Source of the DNA: Paenibacillus sp. FSL H8-0537
GTDB lineage: Bacteria > Bacillota > Bacilli > Paenibacillales > Paenibacillaceae
Direction: 5' to 3'
Assembly (NCBI RefSeq): GCF_038051995.1
Contig: NZ_CP150290.1
Coordinates: 4,578,001 to 4,642,000, forward strand
DNA length: 64,000 nucleotides
Shown: positions 24,893 through 32,526 of the stretch, one piece after another
How the letters are laid out: each line of letters starts with the position of its first letter
Position numbering within the stretch: the first letter of the stretch is position 1
The notes under the pieces: model-generated
Databases searched by the model: none
What the model was told of the DNA's origin: nothing
What the model saw: only the letters and a program-made list of their open reading frames with translations
Translations under genes and position numbers: made by a program

Positions 24893-25399
24893 CTATTTTT
24901 CAATCGTTTCAGTGGCTTCCACTTCCGTTTCAACTTCCACCGTTTCCACCGTTTCCACCGTTTCCACCGTTTCCTCCGTTTCCAGTTCCACCGTTTCCAC
25001 CGTTTCCTCCGTTTCCAGTTCCAGTTCCAGCTCCTCTGAGCGGCTTGCCGCTTCCACCAAGCCAGTTTGCCCCACTTCGCCGGCAGCCTCCGTCGTAAAT
25101 TGGGGCTCACCTTTCCTCCATGTACGCGCACTGCTGATCAATGCCTCTGCTCCATCCTTGGCACGATCTGCGATGTGAACCGCTTTATCGCCCAGCTGTC
25201 TAGCCGTTCTAGTCGTTTTCTCGCTGGCCTGTTCCACTGCTCTAGCCGTTTTTTCGCTCAGATCGTGAACGCCGCCTGCAATATCCTGACGCAGCTCCTT
25301 GCCTGCTTTTGGAGCGAGCAGCAGCGCTGTAACCGTCCCGGCGACCGTCCCCGCCAATGCCCCCAACAAAAATCCTTTCGTTTGCTTCTGCTTTGCCAT
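24893..25399 (-). CDS. YtxH-domain protein with repetitive acidic tail
   Basis: A 168-residue protein. The N-terminus GFLLGALAGTVAGTVTALLLAPKAGKELRQD is the YtxH domain: one Gly/Ala-rich membrane helix ending in the LLAPKSGKELR-type motif. A helical, stress-protein-like middle follows (EKTARAVEQASEKTTRTAR), then a C-terminal tail of about 45 residues made of Thr-Val-Glu repeats. ATG 25399 (MAKQKQT) has a GAAGGGAG site and is preferred over 25465. YtxH relatives are general-stress proteins of unknown action. It follows the YtxG-like gene at 58 bp, as in Bacillus ytxGHJ. Confidence 0.8.
   Translation of the reverse strand: MAKQKQTKGFLLGALAGTVAGTVTALLLAPKAGKELRQDIAGGVHDLSEKTARAVEQASEKTTRTARQLGDKAVHIADRAKDGAEALISSARTWRKGEPQFTTEAAGEVGQTGLVEAASRSEELELELETEETVETVELETEETVETVETVETVEVETEVEATETIEK
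24938..25025 (-). repeat. In-frame 9-bp tandem repeat in the YtxH-like gene
   Basis: The plus strand shows repeated CCGTTTCCA units, some with CCGTTTCCT, broken by GTTCCA variants. In the gene this encodes Thr-Val-Glu triplets. Units are multiples of three bases, so copy-number change would alter tail length without a frameshift. Confidence 0.8.
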
Positions 25400-25457
25400 A
25401 CGATTCGCTCCCTTCATAATTGCGGCGCATTCCGCCATTTTCGCGCCGTTGTTGCTG

Positions 25458-25895
25458 TCAGCCATTATGCTTGCGCTTAGTTTGCCAAAGCTGCCACGCC
25501 AGCATACCTAGCTCTGCCCATTCCATCGCTTCTTTTGCCTTATTTCTCGTTTCAGCCTTCGCTATATGCTCAGCAGCGGATTCGGACAACAGCGAGGAGA
25601 CCTTGCTAACGGTTTCTGTCGTTTGCTCAATCGTCTCGCCTATTTGTCCTGCCGCTGTAAACAAGGACTGGACATTTTGCAGCTGCTGGTGCACCAGCAG
25701 GAGGGATTGCTTCGCTGGTTCTATTAAAGCGACTATCTCGGTCGCTGTATGCTGCAGCTGTCCCCGCAGCTCATCAGCACTTGTTTGCAGCCTTTCGAGC
25801 TGAACCAGCCCTTTGCGCAAGCCAAGCAATAGGCCCGCCACCAACCCAATAAATGCTAACGTCGCTGCTATCGCGCATCCCGCTATAACGTCCAT
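25458..25895 (-). CDS. DUF948 domain protein (YtxG-like)
   Basis: A 145-residue protein: an N-terminal membrane helix (IAGCAIAATLAFIGLVAGLLLGL), then a long coiled, Gln-rich segment (LERLQTSADELRGQLQHTA) and IGETIEQTTETVSKV, typical of DUF948. ATG 25895 (MDVIAGC) has GGGAGGTGAAC upstream and is taken in place of 25994. Function unknown; general stress membership in Bacillus. Forms a pair with the YtxH-like gene downstream. Confidence 0.8.
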   Translation of the reverse strand: MDVIAGCAIAATLAFIGLVAGLLLGLRKGLVQLERLQTSADELRGQLQHTATEIVALIEPAKQSLLLVHQQLQNVQSLFTAAGQIGETIEQTTETVSKVSSLLSESAAEHIAKAETRNKAKEAMEWAELGMLAWQLWQTKRKHNG

Positions 25896-25992
25896 CGCCC
25901 GTTCACCTCCCGCTGTTGACCAGAGCAGGGCATCTGCCCATTTCGTAATGCCATTATAAGCAGCATGGGCTTGGCTTGACACAACTGCATGC

Positions 25993-26045
25993 AAAAAAAC
26001 CGATGGCTAGAGCAAGGTCTTATGACCTGCCTATCCATCGGTTTA
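25993..26045 (-). terminator. Terminator of the SufR-like regulator gene
   Basis: AAACCGATGG pairs with CCATCGGTTT, with GGCAGGTC/GACCTTGC inside (imperfect), followed on the minus strand by TTTTTTT. Confidence 0.8.
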
Positions 26046-26066
26046 TCCCATTAACATATATGATAC

Positions 26067-26738
26067 CTATACGGCACTTATCTTGTATGTGCATTTGTTC
26101 CCGCCTTTAGCGAGACATTCGGTCCGCTCTACCTCAGCATGAAGCAGCGACTGAAATAACGTCAGCTCACAGCTGCAAGCTTGCTGATATTGATTCGCTA
26201 CCTGAGCAATTGGGCAATTATACTCATTTAATACAAAATGCCCTTCGCCTGCCGGCTCGACCTCAACCATATAGCCTCCAGCATTTTGAATAGCTGCAAG
26301 CTCAAGCACCTTCTGCTCCAGCGCTTTTCCCGCCATTCGAGGCGCGTAACGCTCCAGCAGCTTCTGCTTGCGCCCTTCAAACATACGAGTAATGAGACCT
26401 GCCGTATTGGCCTCATCTGCCAGCTCGCCAAGTAAATCGAGCGCCAGCGTATGGTAGTTTTTCGGAAAACGGTCATCCGCGTGAGCGGTGAGCTCATAAC
26501 GATGCATCGGTCTTCCCATAGCCTGCTTGACCGTAACAATCTGAATGGTCTGCTCCTCTTCCAGTGCGTACATATGCCGCCTTACGGCCATTTCAGTCAG
26601 CGAAAGCTCGCTTGCAAGCTGCGCGGCATTCATGGAGCCATTCATCTTGAGCAAATGCAAAATGCGCTGACGCGTAAAGCCTGGAGACGTTCTCTTATCC
26701 GGCGCAGGACCGGAGCTTCGTTGATTTTGCTGCTTCAT
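26067..26738 (-). CDS. SufR-like DeoR/ArsR-type transcriptional regulator
   Basis: A 223-residue regulator. The N-terminal winged helix-turn-helix (TRQRILHLLKMNGSMNAAQLASELSLTEMAVRRHM, about residues 22-58) is followed by a C-terminal sensor domain with EYNCPIAQVANQYQQAC, then CELTLFQSLL and VERTECLAKGGNKCTYKI. The CPI...C...VERTEC..KGG..C arrangement is that of SufR-type regulators, whose Cys ligands bind an Fe-S cluster; the Cys at the third position here is part of ACSC, so the exact ligand set should be checked. No suf operon is adjacent. It may instead control itself or neighbours. Confidence 0.8.
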   Translation of the reverse strand: MKQQNQRSSGPAPDKRTSPGFTRQRILHLLKMNGSMNAAQLASELSLTEMAVRRHMYALEEEQTIQIVTVKQAMGRPMHRYELTAHADDRFPKNYHTLALDLLGELADEANTAGLITRMFEGRKQKLLERYAPRMAGKALEQKVLELAAIQNAGGYMVEVEPAGEGHFVLNEYNCPIAQVANQYQQACSCELTLFQSLLHAEVERTECLAKGGNKCTYKISAV

Positions 26739-26810
26739 CCTATCGCCACCTTCGAACGCTTGTTACAGGTATTGTAACATATTCTCAAAGTATGGTGTGT
26801 ACGATTCGGA

Positions 26811-27251
26811 TTAAACTTTCCCCTCAAAATCAACCAGCTCGCGCTCCAGATAAAGCTCCACTTCCTGTTTGAAGCGCAGCAATTGCGGAGCGAGCTGCCT
26901 TGTTAGCGGATGCAGCTCGGCCCGCTGCCATTCATAATATTGCTGAACGAGCGGCCTGCGCAGCTGTACCAATTGTTTGAATGTCGGCAGCAGCTCTGCG
27001 GAAAATACGCCTTCGGCTCCCGTCACATCAACAATATCCTCGTAACTGCTCGCATCACGCATCATAAATCCGTCAATAAGATAGCTGCCGACATCAGTAA
27101 CCGTTTCAACTGCAAGATGCAGCGCCCGCTCCTGTGCCAGTCCTTGCAGCATGCTGCCATCCCACTGTGCTGCAATTAAGTTCAGCGCCTCAGCTATGTC
27201 AGGAATGGCATCAAGCCTCACCGCAATTTGTTCGCGATTCACGTAATACAT
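26811..27251 (-). CDS. HepT-like/DUF86 protein (YutE-like) lacking the catalytic His
   Basis: A 146-residue all-helical protein: IPDIAEALNLIAAQW, then ALHLAVETVTDVGSYLIDGFMMRD, typical of DUF86/YutE. HepT RNases carry a C-terminal RNxLVHxY motif; here the same place reads RRPLVQQY, with Gln in place of the essential His. No MNT nucleotidyltransferase antitoxin gene is adjacent. So it is probably a domesticated solitary relative rather than an active toxin. AAAGGTGG precedes the ATG. Confidence 0.75.
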   Translation of the reverse strand: MYYVNREQIAVRLDAIPDIAEALNLIAAQWDGSMLQGLAQERALHLAVETVTDVGSYLIDGFMMRDASSYEDIVDVTGAEGVFSAELLPTFKQLVQLRRPLVQQYYEWQRAELHPLTRQLAPQLLRFKQEVELYLERELVDFEGKV

Positions 27252-27272
27252 ACCGCTACGCCACCTTTATCG

Positions 27273-27377
27273 TTACTTCTTTTTTTTGGCCTTGCGCTTT
27301 AGCACAGCGACCATAATAATACTGCTGGCAATAATGACGATTAAATACGTCATTATTTGATATACGTCTTCTCCCAT
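27273..27377 (-). CDS. 34-residue membrane peptide
   Basis: ATG 27377 to TAA 27273 reads MGEDVYQIMTYLIVIIASS, then a hydrophobic run (IIMVAV) and a basic tail (LKRKAKKKK). One membrane helix with a positive C-terminus is well formed for a small membrane protein. It ends 22 bp before the HepT-like gene. An AGAGAGG site lies 13 nt upstream, somewhat far. Unknown function. Confidence 0.4.
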   Translation of the reverse strand: MGEDVYQIMTYLIVIIASSIIMVAVLKRKAKKKK

Positions 27378-27426
27378 TGCCACTAACGTCCTCTCTTAAG
27401 GCTGGCGTGTCTTGGAGATTGCGACG

Positions 27427-27464
27427 AAATAAAGCACCGCTAATTTGTTTACAAAAGCGGTACT
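27427..27464 (-). terminator. Terminator of the Dabb gene
   Basis: On the minus strand AGTACCGCT...AGCGGTGCT forms a stem with an AT-rich loop, followed by TTATTT. It lies 18 bp after the stop. Confidence 0.7.
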
Positions 27465-27481
27465 AATTTCCTCGCAGCTCC

Positions 27482-27769
27482 CTAGCTTTCAAAATCGATG
27501 CTGACAGACGCTTCGCGAACCTGGGTCATATGCTCAATTACTTTCTGGTGCACCGGATGAACCTGATAAGCTGCCAACGCATCAAGCGATTCGAAAGTTG
27601 TGATTAGGCCAATATCATAAGAACGCTCGGAATGCAGGACGTCCAAACCAACCGTAATCGATTTTAATTCGTCAATTTTACCTTCCATATTGCGAAGCAC
27701 CTGTGCGGTCGTTTCCACGCTCTCGGCACTGTTATCCTTTAGTTTAAACAAAACAATATGCGTAATCAT
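27482..27769 (-). CDS. Dabb (stress-responsive A/B barrel) family protein
   Basis: A 95-residue dimeric alpha/beta-barrel protein. The N-terminus MITHIVLFKLKD is the hallmark Dabb strand; GLDVLHSERSYDIGLITTFESLDALAAY and HPVHQKVIEHM follow in canonical order. Bacterial Dabb proteins include small stress-linked or ring-modifying enzymes; no specific substrate can be inferred. Divergent from the small membrane protein at 27881. Confidence 0.88.
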   Translation of the reverse strand: MITHIVLFKLKDNSAESVETTAQVLRNMEGKIDELKSITVGLDVLHSERSYDIGLITTFESLDALAAYQVHPVHQKVIEHMTQVREASVSIDFES

Positions 27770-27880
27770 TATTGTATTACTCCCTTCAACTAGTGGAATT
27801 GCTTAAACCCTTTTGTCACATAATAACCCAAGCAGCCGTATTCCGGCAACGTCAAACCGATGAGAGAGGACTGATTTAAC

Positions 27881-28138
27881 ATGCGTTATAAATTCACGGC
27901 CATCGCCGCCTTGATTGGACTCGCCTTATGCCTGTATAATTCCACCGGTTACGATCCGCATAACATGGTGTTTTTTATGTTCAGCGTCCCAGCCTGGTTT
28001 GTTGATTTGTTTATTGATGTTCATGAGGTAAGTGTAATGCTCATGTATGTACTTACAGTCGCAACATGGGCGCTGCTCGGATTAATTGCCGACACCATCG
28101 TGTACCGCACCTCATCCAGAACGCGTTATCGCGCCTAG
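27881..28138 (+). CDS. Small two-TM membrane protein, unknown
   Basis: An 85-residue protein with an N-terminal membrane helix (FTAIAALIGLALCLY), a loop with YDPHNMVFFMFSVPAWFVDLFID, a second helix (VSVMLMYVLTVATWALLGLIA) and a basic C-terminus (RTSSRTRYRA). No family recognised; the sequence is well formed and has a GAGAGGAC site. Copy C of the dispersed repeat begins at its stop codon. Confidence 0.65.
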   Translation: MRYKFTAIAALIGLALCLYNSTGYDPHNMVFFMFSVPAWFVDLFIDVHEVSVMLMYVLTVATWALLGLIADTIVYRTSSRTRYRA

Positions 28139-28240
28139 CGTAAACGGCCGAAAGCCGTCCTCTGGCGGCAAAGCTACCATTTCGCAGGTGAAATATGAGC
28201 CCATTATAAGGGGGTAACTTATACTTGCTTATATTTTTAA
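28138..28240 (+). repeat. Dispersed palindromic element, copy C
   Basis: Starts at the stop codon of the preceding gene: GCGTAAACGGC, AAAGCCGTCCTC, TGGCGGCAAAGC, TACCATTTCGCAGGTGAAAT, then GCCCATTATAA and GTAACTTATACTTGCTTATA. Closest to copy B over its whole length, including the tail. Confidence 0.65.
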
Positions 28241-28268
28241 AAAGAGGAGCCAGCCGGCTCCTCTTCTT
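28241..28268. terminator. Bidirectional terminator
   Basis: AAGAGGAGCC pairs with GGCTCCTCTT around AGCC-type loop bases; A-rich before and CTTGTTT after. It lies between the convergent two-TM protein gene and cupredoxin gene, just past repeat copy C. Confidence 0.75.
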
Positions 28269-28335
28269 GTTTATAAAACCTATGTGACAGAAAGCGCCCC
28301 AGAGCACCTTCTCTTTTTAATGAAAAATTCGTTTA

Positions 28336-28725
28336 TTAAGCCGCTTCTACAATAAGCTTCGTCTTCATCTCCGTATGCCCTGTACCACATGGGATAGAGC
28401 AATGCATCACATATTCGCCTGGCTTGTCGAACTCAATATTTGTTTCCAGTTGCTCGCCTTCAAGATCAACATTCAGCTCATCAATTTTCAAACCATGAAT
28501 ACCGCTTTTGTTTTTCAGACGAAGAATGACCTTGTCTCCAACCTTCACTTTATATTCTGTTTGATCAAAAGTGAAATCTGCGTTGGCTTGTACGTTAACT
28601 AGCACCGTTCCTTCAGGCAATGCAGCAGATTCATCCACTGGCTTTGCAGGCAAACCTACTGTTAGCAAATAAACACCTAGCAGTGATGCCGCTGTCATTA
28701 ATACAAACATAATCCACTTATACAT
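28336..28725 (-). CDS. Membrane-anchored CuA-type cupredoxin
   Basis: A 129-residue protein with an N-terminal membrane anchor (IMFVLMTAASLLGVYLLTV) and one cupredoxin domain facing outwards. The ligand loop CSIPCGTGHTEM has the C-x3-C-x3-H-x2-M spacing of the binuclear CuA site of cytochrome oxidase subunit II, and the other His ligand is in SGIHGLKI. The usual CuA Glu between the Cys residues is replaced by Ile. No oxidase genes are near, so it may be a copper carrier or assembly protein, or an N2O-reductase-like CuA relative. AT-richer than neighbours. Confidence 0.82.
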   Translation of the reverse strand: MYKWIMFVLMTAASLLGVYLLTVGLPAKPVDESAALPEGTVLVNVQANADFTFDQTEYKVKVGDKVILRLKNKSGIHGLKIDELNVDLEGEQLETNIEFDKPGEYVMHCSIPCGTGHTEMKTKLIVEAA

Positions 28726-28917
28726 TACAACGTACTCCCCTTTACTATCTAATGTTTACTTCTTATATTACATAAGATTGTCGTATGTACTCAAGCTTAA
28801 ACTGACTAAGGGGAAAACTTTTTTGGAGATTATGACAAAATGATGAACTTTTCTCATTCCTCACTAAAAGCAGCAGGAGTGAAGCTTGACTTTTCAATTG
28901 TAAAGCAGAACTTATTA

Positions 28918-29313
28918 TTATCGACAATACGTCCGAAGCAGCTGCTCAGATTCCGATCGAATATACCCCCATAATAAAATGAAGCGGTGGCGATAGCCTC
29001 GGCAAATATACTGGGCCTCCAGCCCATCCTCACTTCGTATCTCCTCAAGCATCTCAATACCCTTGCTTCGAAGCTGCTTGCGAAGAGCAGCCAGCTCCAG
29101 CAGCACACGGTCCTGTAAGCCAAGCAGCATCGTCTCATAAAGCTTAGGCAGCTTTGCTTCGCTTGAATGAAGCACACGAATATCATGATCCAAAATCCTC
29201 ACAATGATGCCCAGCAGCACATAACGCCTTGCAAGCACAAGCTCCTCCTCTCTCTGTATCGGCTCTCGCTTCATAACCAGTACTCGCGCAGTCGGTTTCT
29301 CCAATGGCTTCAT
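28918..29313 (-). CDS. Conserved-looking helical protein of unknown function
   Basis: A 131-residue basic, mainly helical protein (ARVLVMKREPIQREEELV, LARRYVLLGIIVRILDHD, LQDRVLLELAALRKQLR) with no membrane segment, ending WGYIRSESEQLLRTYCR. I do not recognise the family. ATG 29313 (MKPLEKP) is chosen because an AGGGGG site lies upstream; the frame is open to 29346. Its 3' neighbour is the cupredoxin gene; no clear terminator is seen. Confidence 0.55.
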   Translation of the reverse strand: MKPLEKPTARVLVMKREPIQREEELVLARRYVLLGIIVRILDHDIRVLHSSEAKLPKLYETMLLGLQDRVLLELAALRKQLRSKGIEMLEEIRSEDGLEAQYICRGYRHRFILLWGYIRSESEQLLRTYCR

Positions 29314-29401
29314 CGAAATAAACAGCCCCCTTCGCAATAAGAACATTTGTTCCTATTATATACAAAGCGAGCTGCTATATACAAGTGCTGCACGATGAAC
29401 A

Positions 29402-29800
29402 TTATTTATTTTTATCTTTTAAAACTTCAATCATTTGGCGAATCTTATCTGGAAGCGGCAAACCCAATCTTCCGTAATTTTCAGTGATGGAGATTAATTC
29501 ATTGGCAATATAAAAATAAATGGCTGCTCCCATCGTCATATTGTTGGCATCCAATAGCAGATCTACACGGTGTGCGATGAGTATGACGAGCAGCATAAGC
29601 CCTTTGCGAGCAATCCCCCACGCTCCAAATGAACTATTAAGGCCCCGTCCTTCCTTTAATGATGCAGACACCCCGGTCACATAGTCTATAGCCATGACAA
29701 CGATGAGCAGTGTAAGCGATTCCATCCATACGCCAAAAGCAAAAGTCACAATAGAGCCTAAAAACGCACAAATGGAGCAAAGATATACAAACCCTGGCAT
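29402..29800 (-). CDS. Phage-type holin family protein (holin_4_1/TcdE-like), solitary
   Basis: A 132-residue protein: N-terminal hydrophobic segments (FVYLCSICAFLGSIVTFAFG), LTLLIVVMAIDYVTGVSASL with the family DYxTG motif, then ARKGLMLLVILIAHRVD and YFYIANELISITENYGRLG. This is the classical holin_4_1 pattern. ATG 29800 has AGGAGG 7 nt before it. No endolysin, tail or other phage gene is adjacent. In Firmicutes such solitary holins can assist secretion of wall enzymes or toxins, or sporulation-linked lysis; it lies directly downstream of the ger cluster on the same strand. Confidence 0.85.
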   Translation of the reverse strand: MPGFVYLCSICAFLGSIVTFAFGVWMESLTLLIVVMAIDYVTGVSASLKEGRGLNSSFGAWGIARKGLMLLVILIAHRVDLLLDANNMTMGAAIYFYIANELISITENYGRLGLPLPDKIRQMIEVLKDKNK

Positions 29801-29938
29801 CAGGTATCCTCCTCTTCTCAATCTATACACTATCGTATGCCGAGAGATTAGGGATGGCCTGTTCATTCTATTAAATATGCATATAACTATGTAGAACTCT
29901 TTCATCTGCTGTCCAGATCTAATAGCTTCTTTCTAATT

Positions 29939-31075
29939 TTACCCCAGATTGCTTGTCCTCCCTTTCTTAAACACTACCATGATGACCGCTGCCAGGACCA
30001 AAAGCAGAATATTGGTCAAATCCCAAAAGGGCCAAATGGATGAATATCCATTAATATACGGAATATTGGAACTAATTGCATAAGAAATTCCAAATATTAG
30101 TAATCCTAAGGGGAATATCATTGCACGTTGTTCTCGCAGACCCAGAAACTGAGTTATGCCATATATAAAGGCAAAAGCATTAATTGTCATTTTCACATAG
30201 GTCGAAACGATATAGCTGATGACCAACACAGCCTCTACCCGTTCTATAAATCGGCCGATGCTAATTCTTTTGGCCATAGCGTAGGCAGCATAAATTTGAT
30301 GCTCCGTCATGTACTCGCCCAGTACGAGCAGCGACATAATAACGATCAGAAATAAAGAAAAGCTTGCTACTAGAGAAGCCAGCATAAAATCTCTGGTCCA
30401 GCTGTCCGTCTGCTTCATGAAAGGAAAGAACATAAGCAAGGTAACCATTTGAAAATAGGGAAATGAGGTCGCATACAATACACCTTTGCCATAGTCCACT
30501 GCTTTATGGTGAAATACAGGCAGCAGGTTGGAGAGGGATGCTTCCGGAAGCAGCATAACAATAAACATGATGAACATCAGCACCACGCCCATGATAAAAA
30601 TCTCGGCCGATTTTGCAAAAACAGCCAGACCAGCCCTTAAGGTAATGACAACTATAAGTGTAACCATTAGGACGGTTACCTGAGCTGGTGTTTCCGGCAA
30701 CATTTGAGTCGTAACAAAGTCGCCAACGACCCTCAATTGAACACCTATAGCATTGAAAAGCAGATATAAAAAAAACAGGCTGCATAGGCCGCCCAGCCAT
30801 TTTCCTAGTGCAGTTCGATAAATCTCGATCAACGTAAGTCCAGGAAAAAGGCGGTGGCACTTATCTATAAACCAGACGACGACGAGTCCTGAGAACATGC
30901 TCAGCAAAGAGGGAATCCATGCATCGGAGTCCAGAATGGATGCGAGCAAGGTTGGAATAAACCAAAACATGTCGCCCACGATGAAAAATAGCACGAGTAC
31001 TGCCATTTGTCTTGTGCTTATGCTTTCCCGCTTCAGCATGCCCTCGCCCCCTCCAATTATAATGCATTGAACCAA
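29939..31075 (-). CDS. Spore germinant receptor permease subunit B (GerAB/GerKB family), first paralogue
   Basis: A 378-residue APC-superfamily membrane protein with about ten helices. The N-terminal STRQMAVLVLFFIVGDMFWF matches the GerAB start (xxQxxxLxxxFxxGxxxL); FPYFQMVTLLMFFPFM in the middle and the central repeats fit spore germination permeases that form the germinant-binding and channel unit in the spore inner membrane. It overlaps the D-like gene by 19 nt and is the last gene of the cluster. It differs more from the two upstream B genes than they do from each other. Confidence 0.92.
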   Translation of the reverse strand: MVQCIIIGGGEGMLKRESISTRQMAVLVLFFIVGDMFWFIPTLLASILDSDAWIPSLLSMFSGLVVVWFIDKCHRLFPGLTLIEIYRTALGKWLGGLCSLFFLYLLFNAIGVQLRVVGDFVTTQMLPETPAQVTVLMVTLIVVITLRAGLAVFAKSAEIFIMGVVLMFIMFIVMLLPEASLSNLLPVFHHKAVDYGKGVLYATSFPYFQMVTLLMFFPFMKQTDSWTRDFMLASLVASFSLFLIVIMSLLVLGEYMTEHQIYAAYAMAKRISIGRFIERVEAVLVISYIVSTYVKMTINAFAFIYGITQFLGLREQRAMIFPLGLLIFGISYAISSNIPYINGYSSIWPFWDLTNILLLVLAAVIMVVFKKGRTSNLG

Positions 31076-31284
31076 TTTTCCATCGGCTTATAAATGTACA
31101 CAATAATATTTAATGGACTGGGCAGTCTGATTTGGTTGATTGCACATATGCTCAGAAAAGCCCCACCCAGCAGCATAATCAAATAAACAACGATTTCTTT
31201 CTTCCAGCCCTTTTTCGCCAGCTTCGGCAGTTCAAGACATGCAAGCGTTATGGCCAGAGCCGATATGAATAAAATTCCAGCCAC
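31057..31284 (-). CDS. Two-TM D-like subunit of germinant receptor
   Basis: A 75-residue protein with two membrane helices (ILFISALAITLACLEL and IVVYLIMLLGGAFLSICAI) and a charged loop KKGWKKE. Small two-helix D subunits are encoded next to GerA/B/C genes in many Bacillales and tune receptor response. The position, between C and B with an 11-bp gap and 19-nt overlap, supports this. Assignment is by size, topology and location. Confidence 0.8.
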   Translation of the reverse strand: MAGILFISALAITLACLELPKLAKKGWKKEIVVYLIMLLGGAFLSICAINQIRLPSPLNIIVYIYKPMENWFNAL

Positions 31285-31294
31285 TTGGCCTCAC

Positions 31295-32515
31295 TCATTT
31301 CTTCATATAGTTTTGAAACGCATCATTTGTCGTGCCAATCTTTGGAACCTGAACCTCAATATCAAATTCCAGCTTGACCTGCGGAAAAAGCTCATCCCAA
31401 TCGTCCTTCCACTTTTCCCACTGCGCGGGCATGTATTCATGAAACGTATTGCCAAAGCCAAATATGTCGGTATTATACGTTTTCTGTACATGCTCAACTA
31501 CTCCCTGAATAAACTCTTGCAGCCTTTTCTCCCCGTTTTTTTCAAGCATTTCAATCGTTTCCGGTTTCGTTAAATCGATTTTGCATTCCACATCGGCCAC
31601 CGATGCGACCTGCTTCATCTTCACCTTAATGACTGGCTTCCCGTCAACGACCTTTGGTGTAAGCTTTGTTTTATTGCGTATAACCTCCATGACAATATAG
31701 CCTCCATCCGGACATTTCTGATGGCCTACCGTGCTTGTCACGTTATTCATTATATAATTGTAGCCTTTGCTGTGAACTTCACTAAGCCAGCCGACAAGCT
31801 TGTCAGAATGAAAAACAGCAAGCCCCGTAATTCGGGTACGCGTTCGCGAATCTGCCTGCTGGATATTTGAAATATTTTCCCCTTCACGGGCATTGCCTTC
31901 CAGCTGTACACCGGTTAGCACCGGGCTAATACCGTCTGTTACTAGCTGTTCAATCAAACGTTCTATCGTAACCGTTGTCGTAGGAGCCCACGTCTTGGCA
32001 GACGTATCCAGCGCGTAAAATAAATTTTCCGCCGGGATTTTCTCCAGCGACGTCAAAATTCTCAAAATTTGATTGGCCGGCGCCTTATGCGCAATCATTA
32101 AGTAAAAATCCGTCCGGGCTTCCGGATTTCGTGACAGCAGATCAAGTACGTTGGCAATACCCTCCCTCGCCAGCGATTCCCCAATAATCAGCACACGGAT
32201 ATGCGCGGAATATATTTTTCGCGAGCTGGTTTCCGTCAATTTGCGGAACGCTTCAAATACGGTTGGAGCAGTCGCCTCATACATGGCTACCGGCGAGCGC
32301 CCTCCCCCGCCTGCCTTGGCCGACAGCTCGCTAGGAATAACAACCTGCACCGATACGCGGTATTGATTGCCAACCTTGTCAATGGCTGTTCCCAGCTGAA
32401 TGCCAAGCGTATCCAGCTCCCGCCGATTCCAGCAGCCGCTGACCACAGAAGCGGCAAGCGACCCTATCAGCACTAGCAAGAGCAGCTTGCCTGCTCGCCT
32501 GGTAAATCTGCTCAT
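31295..32515 (-). CDS. Ger(x)C family spore germination lipoprotein
   Basis: A 406-residue lipoprotein: signal peptide GKLLLLVLIGSLAASVVSGC with lipobox VSGC, then WNRRELDTLGIQLGTAIDK, the universal Ger(x)C opening. Domain phrases such as KIYSAHIRVLIIGESLAREG and PVLTGVQLEGNAREGENI follow. It is anchored to the outer face of the spore inner membrane and forms a complex with A and B subunits. Twelve bases separate it from the A gene stop. Confidence 0.95.
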   Translation of the reverse strand: MSRFTRRAGKLLLLVLIGSLAASVVSGCWNRRELDTLGIQLGTAIDKVGNQYRVSVQVVIPSELSAKAGGGGRSPVAMYEATAPTVFEAFRKLTETSSRKIYSAHIRVLIIGESLAREGIANVLDLLSRNPEARTDFYLMIAHKAPANQILRILTSLEKIPAENLFYALDTSAKTWAPTTTVTIERLIEQLVTDGISPVLTGVQLEGNAREGENISNIQQADSRTRTRITGLAVFHSDKLVGWLSEVHSKGYNYIMNNVTSTVGHQKCPDGGYIVMEVIRNKTKLTPKVVDGKPVIKVKMKQVASVADVECKIDLTKPETIEMLEKNGEKRLQEFIQGVVEHVQKTYNTDIFGFGNTFHEYMPAQWEKWKDDWDELFPQVKLEFDIEVQVPKIGTTNDAFQNYMKK

Positions 32516-32526
32516 GCTTTATCCTC

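Noticed and set aside
24938..25025. Tandem 9-bp units as a CRISPR array
   Set aside because: There are no spacers between units and the run is inside an open reading frame.
24580..25098. 172-codon plus-strand ORF with Pro-Phe-Pro repeats
   Set aside because: The repeats are the complement of the Thr-Val-Glu tract of the YtxH-like gene, which has the correct domain and ribosome binding site.
14365..28240. The GGCGGCAAAGC repeat as a class I cyclic-di-GMP riboswitch
   Set aside because: The GCAAAGC string recalls the riboswitch core, but the second helix with its tetraloop receptor is not seen and most copies follow genes instead of preceding them.
29402..29800. Prophage region around the holin
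   Set aside because: No integrase, terminase, capsid, tail or lysin gene is adjacent; flanks are ger and unrelated small genes.
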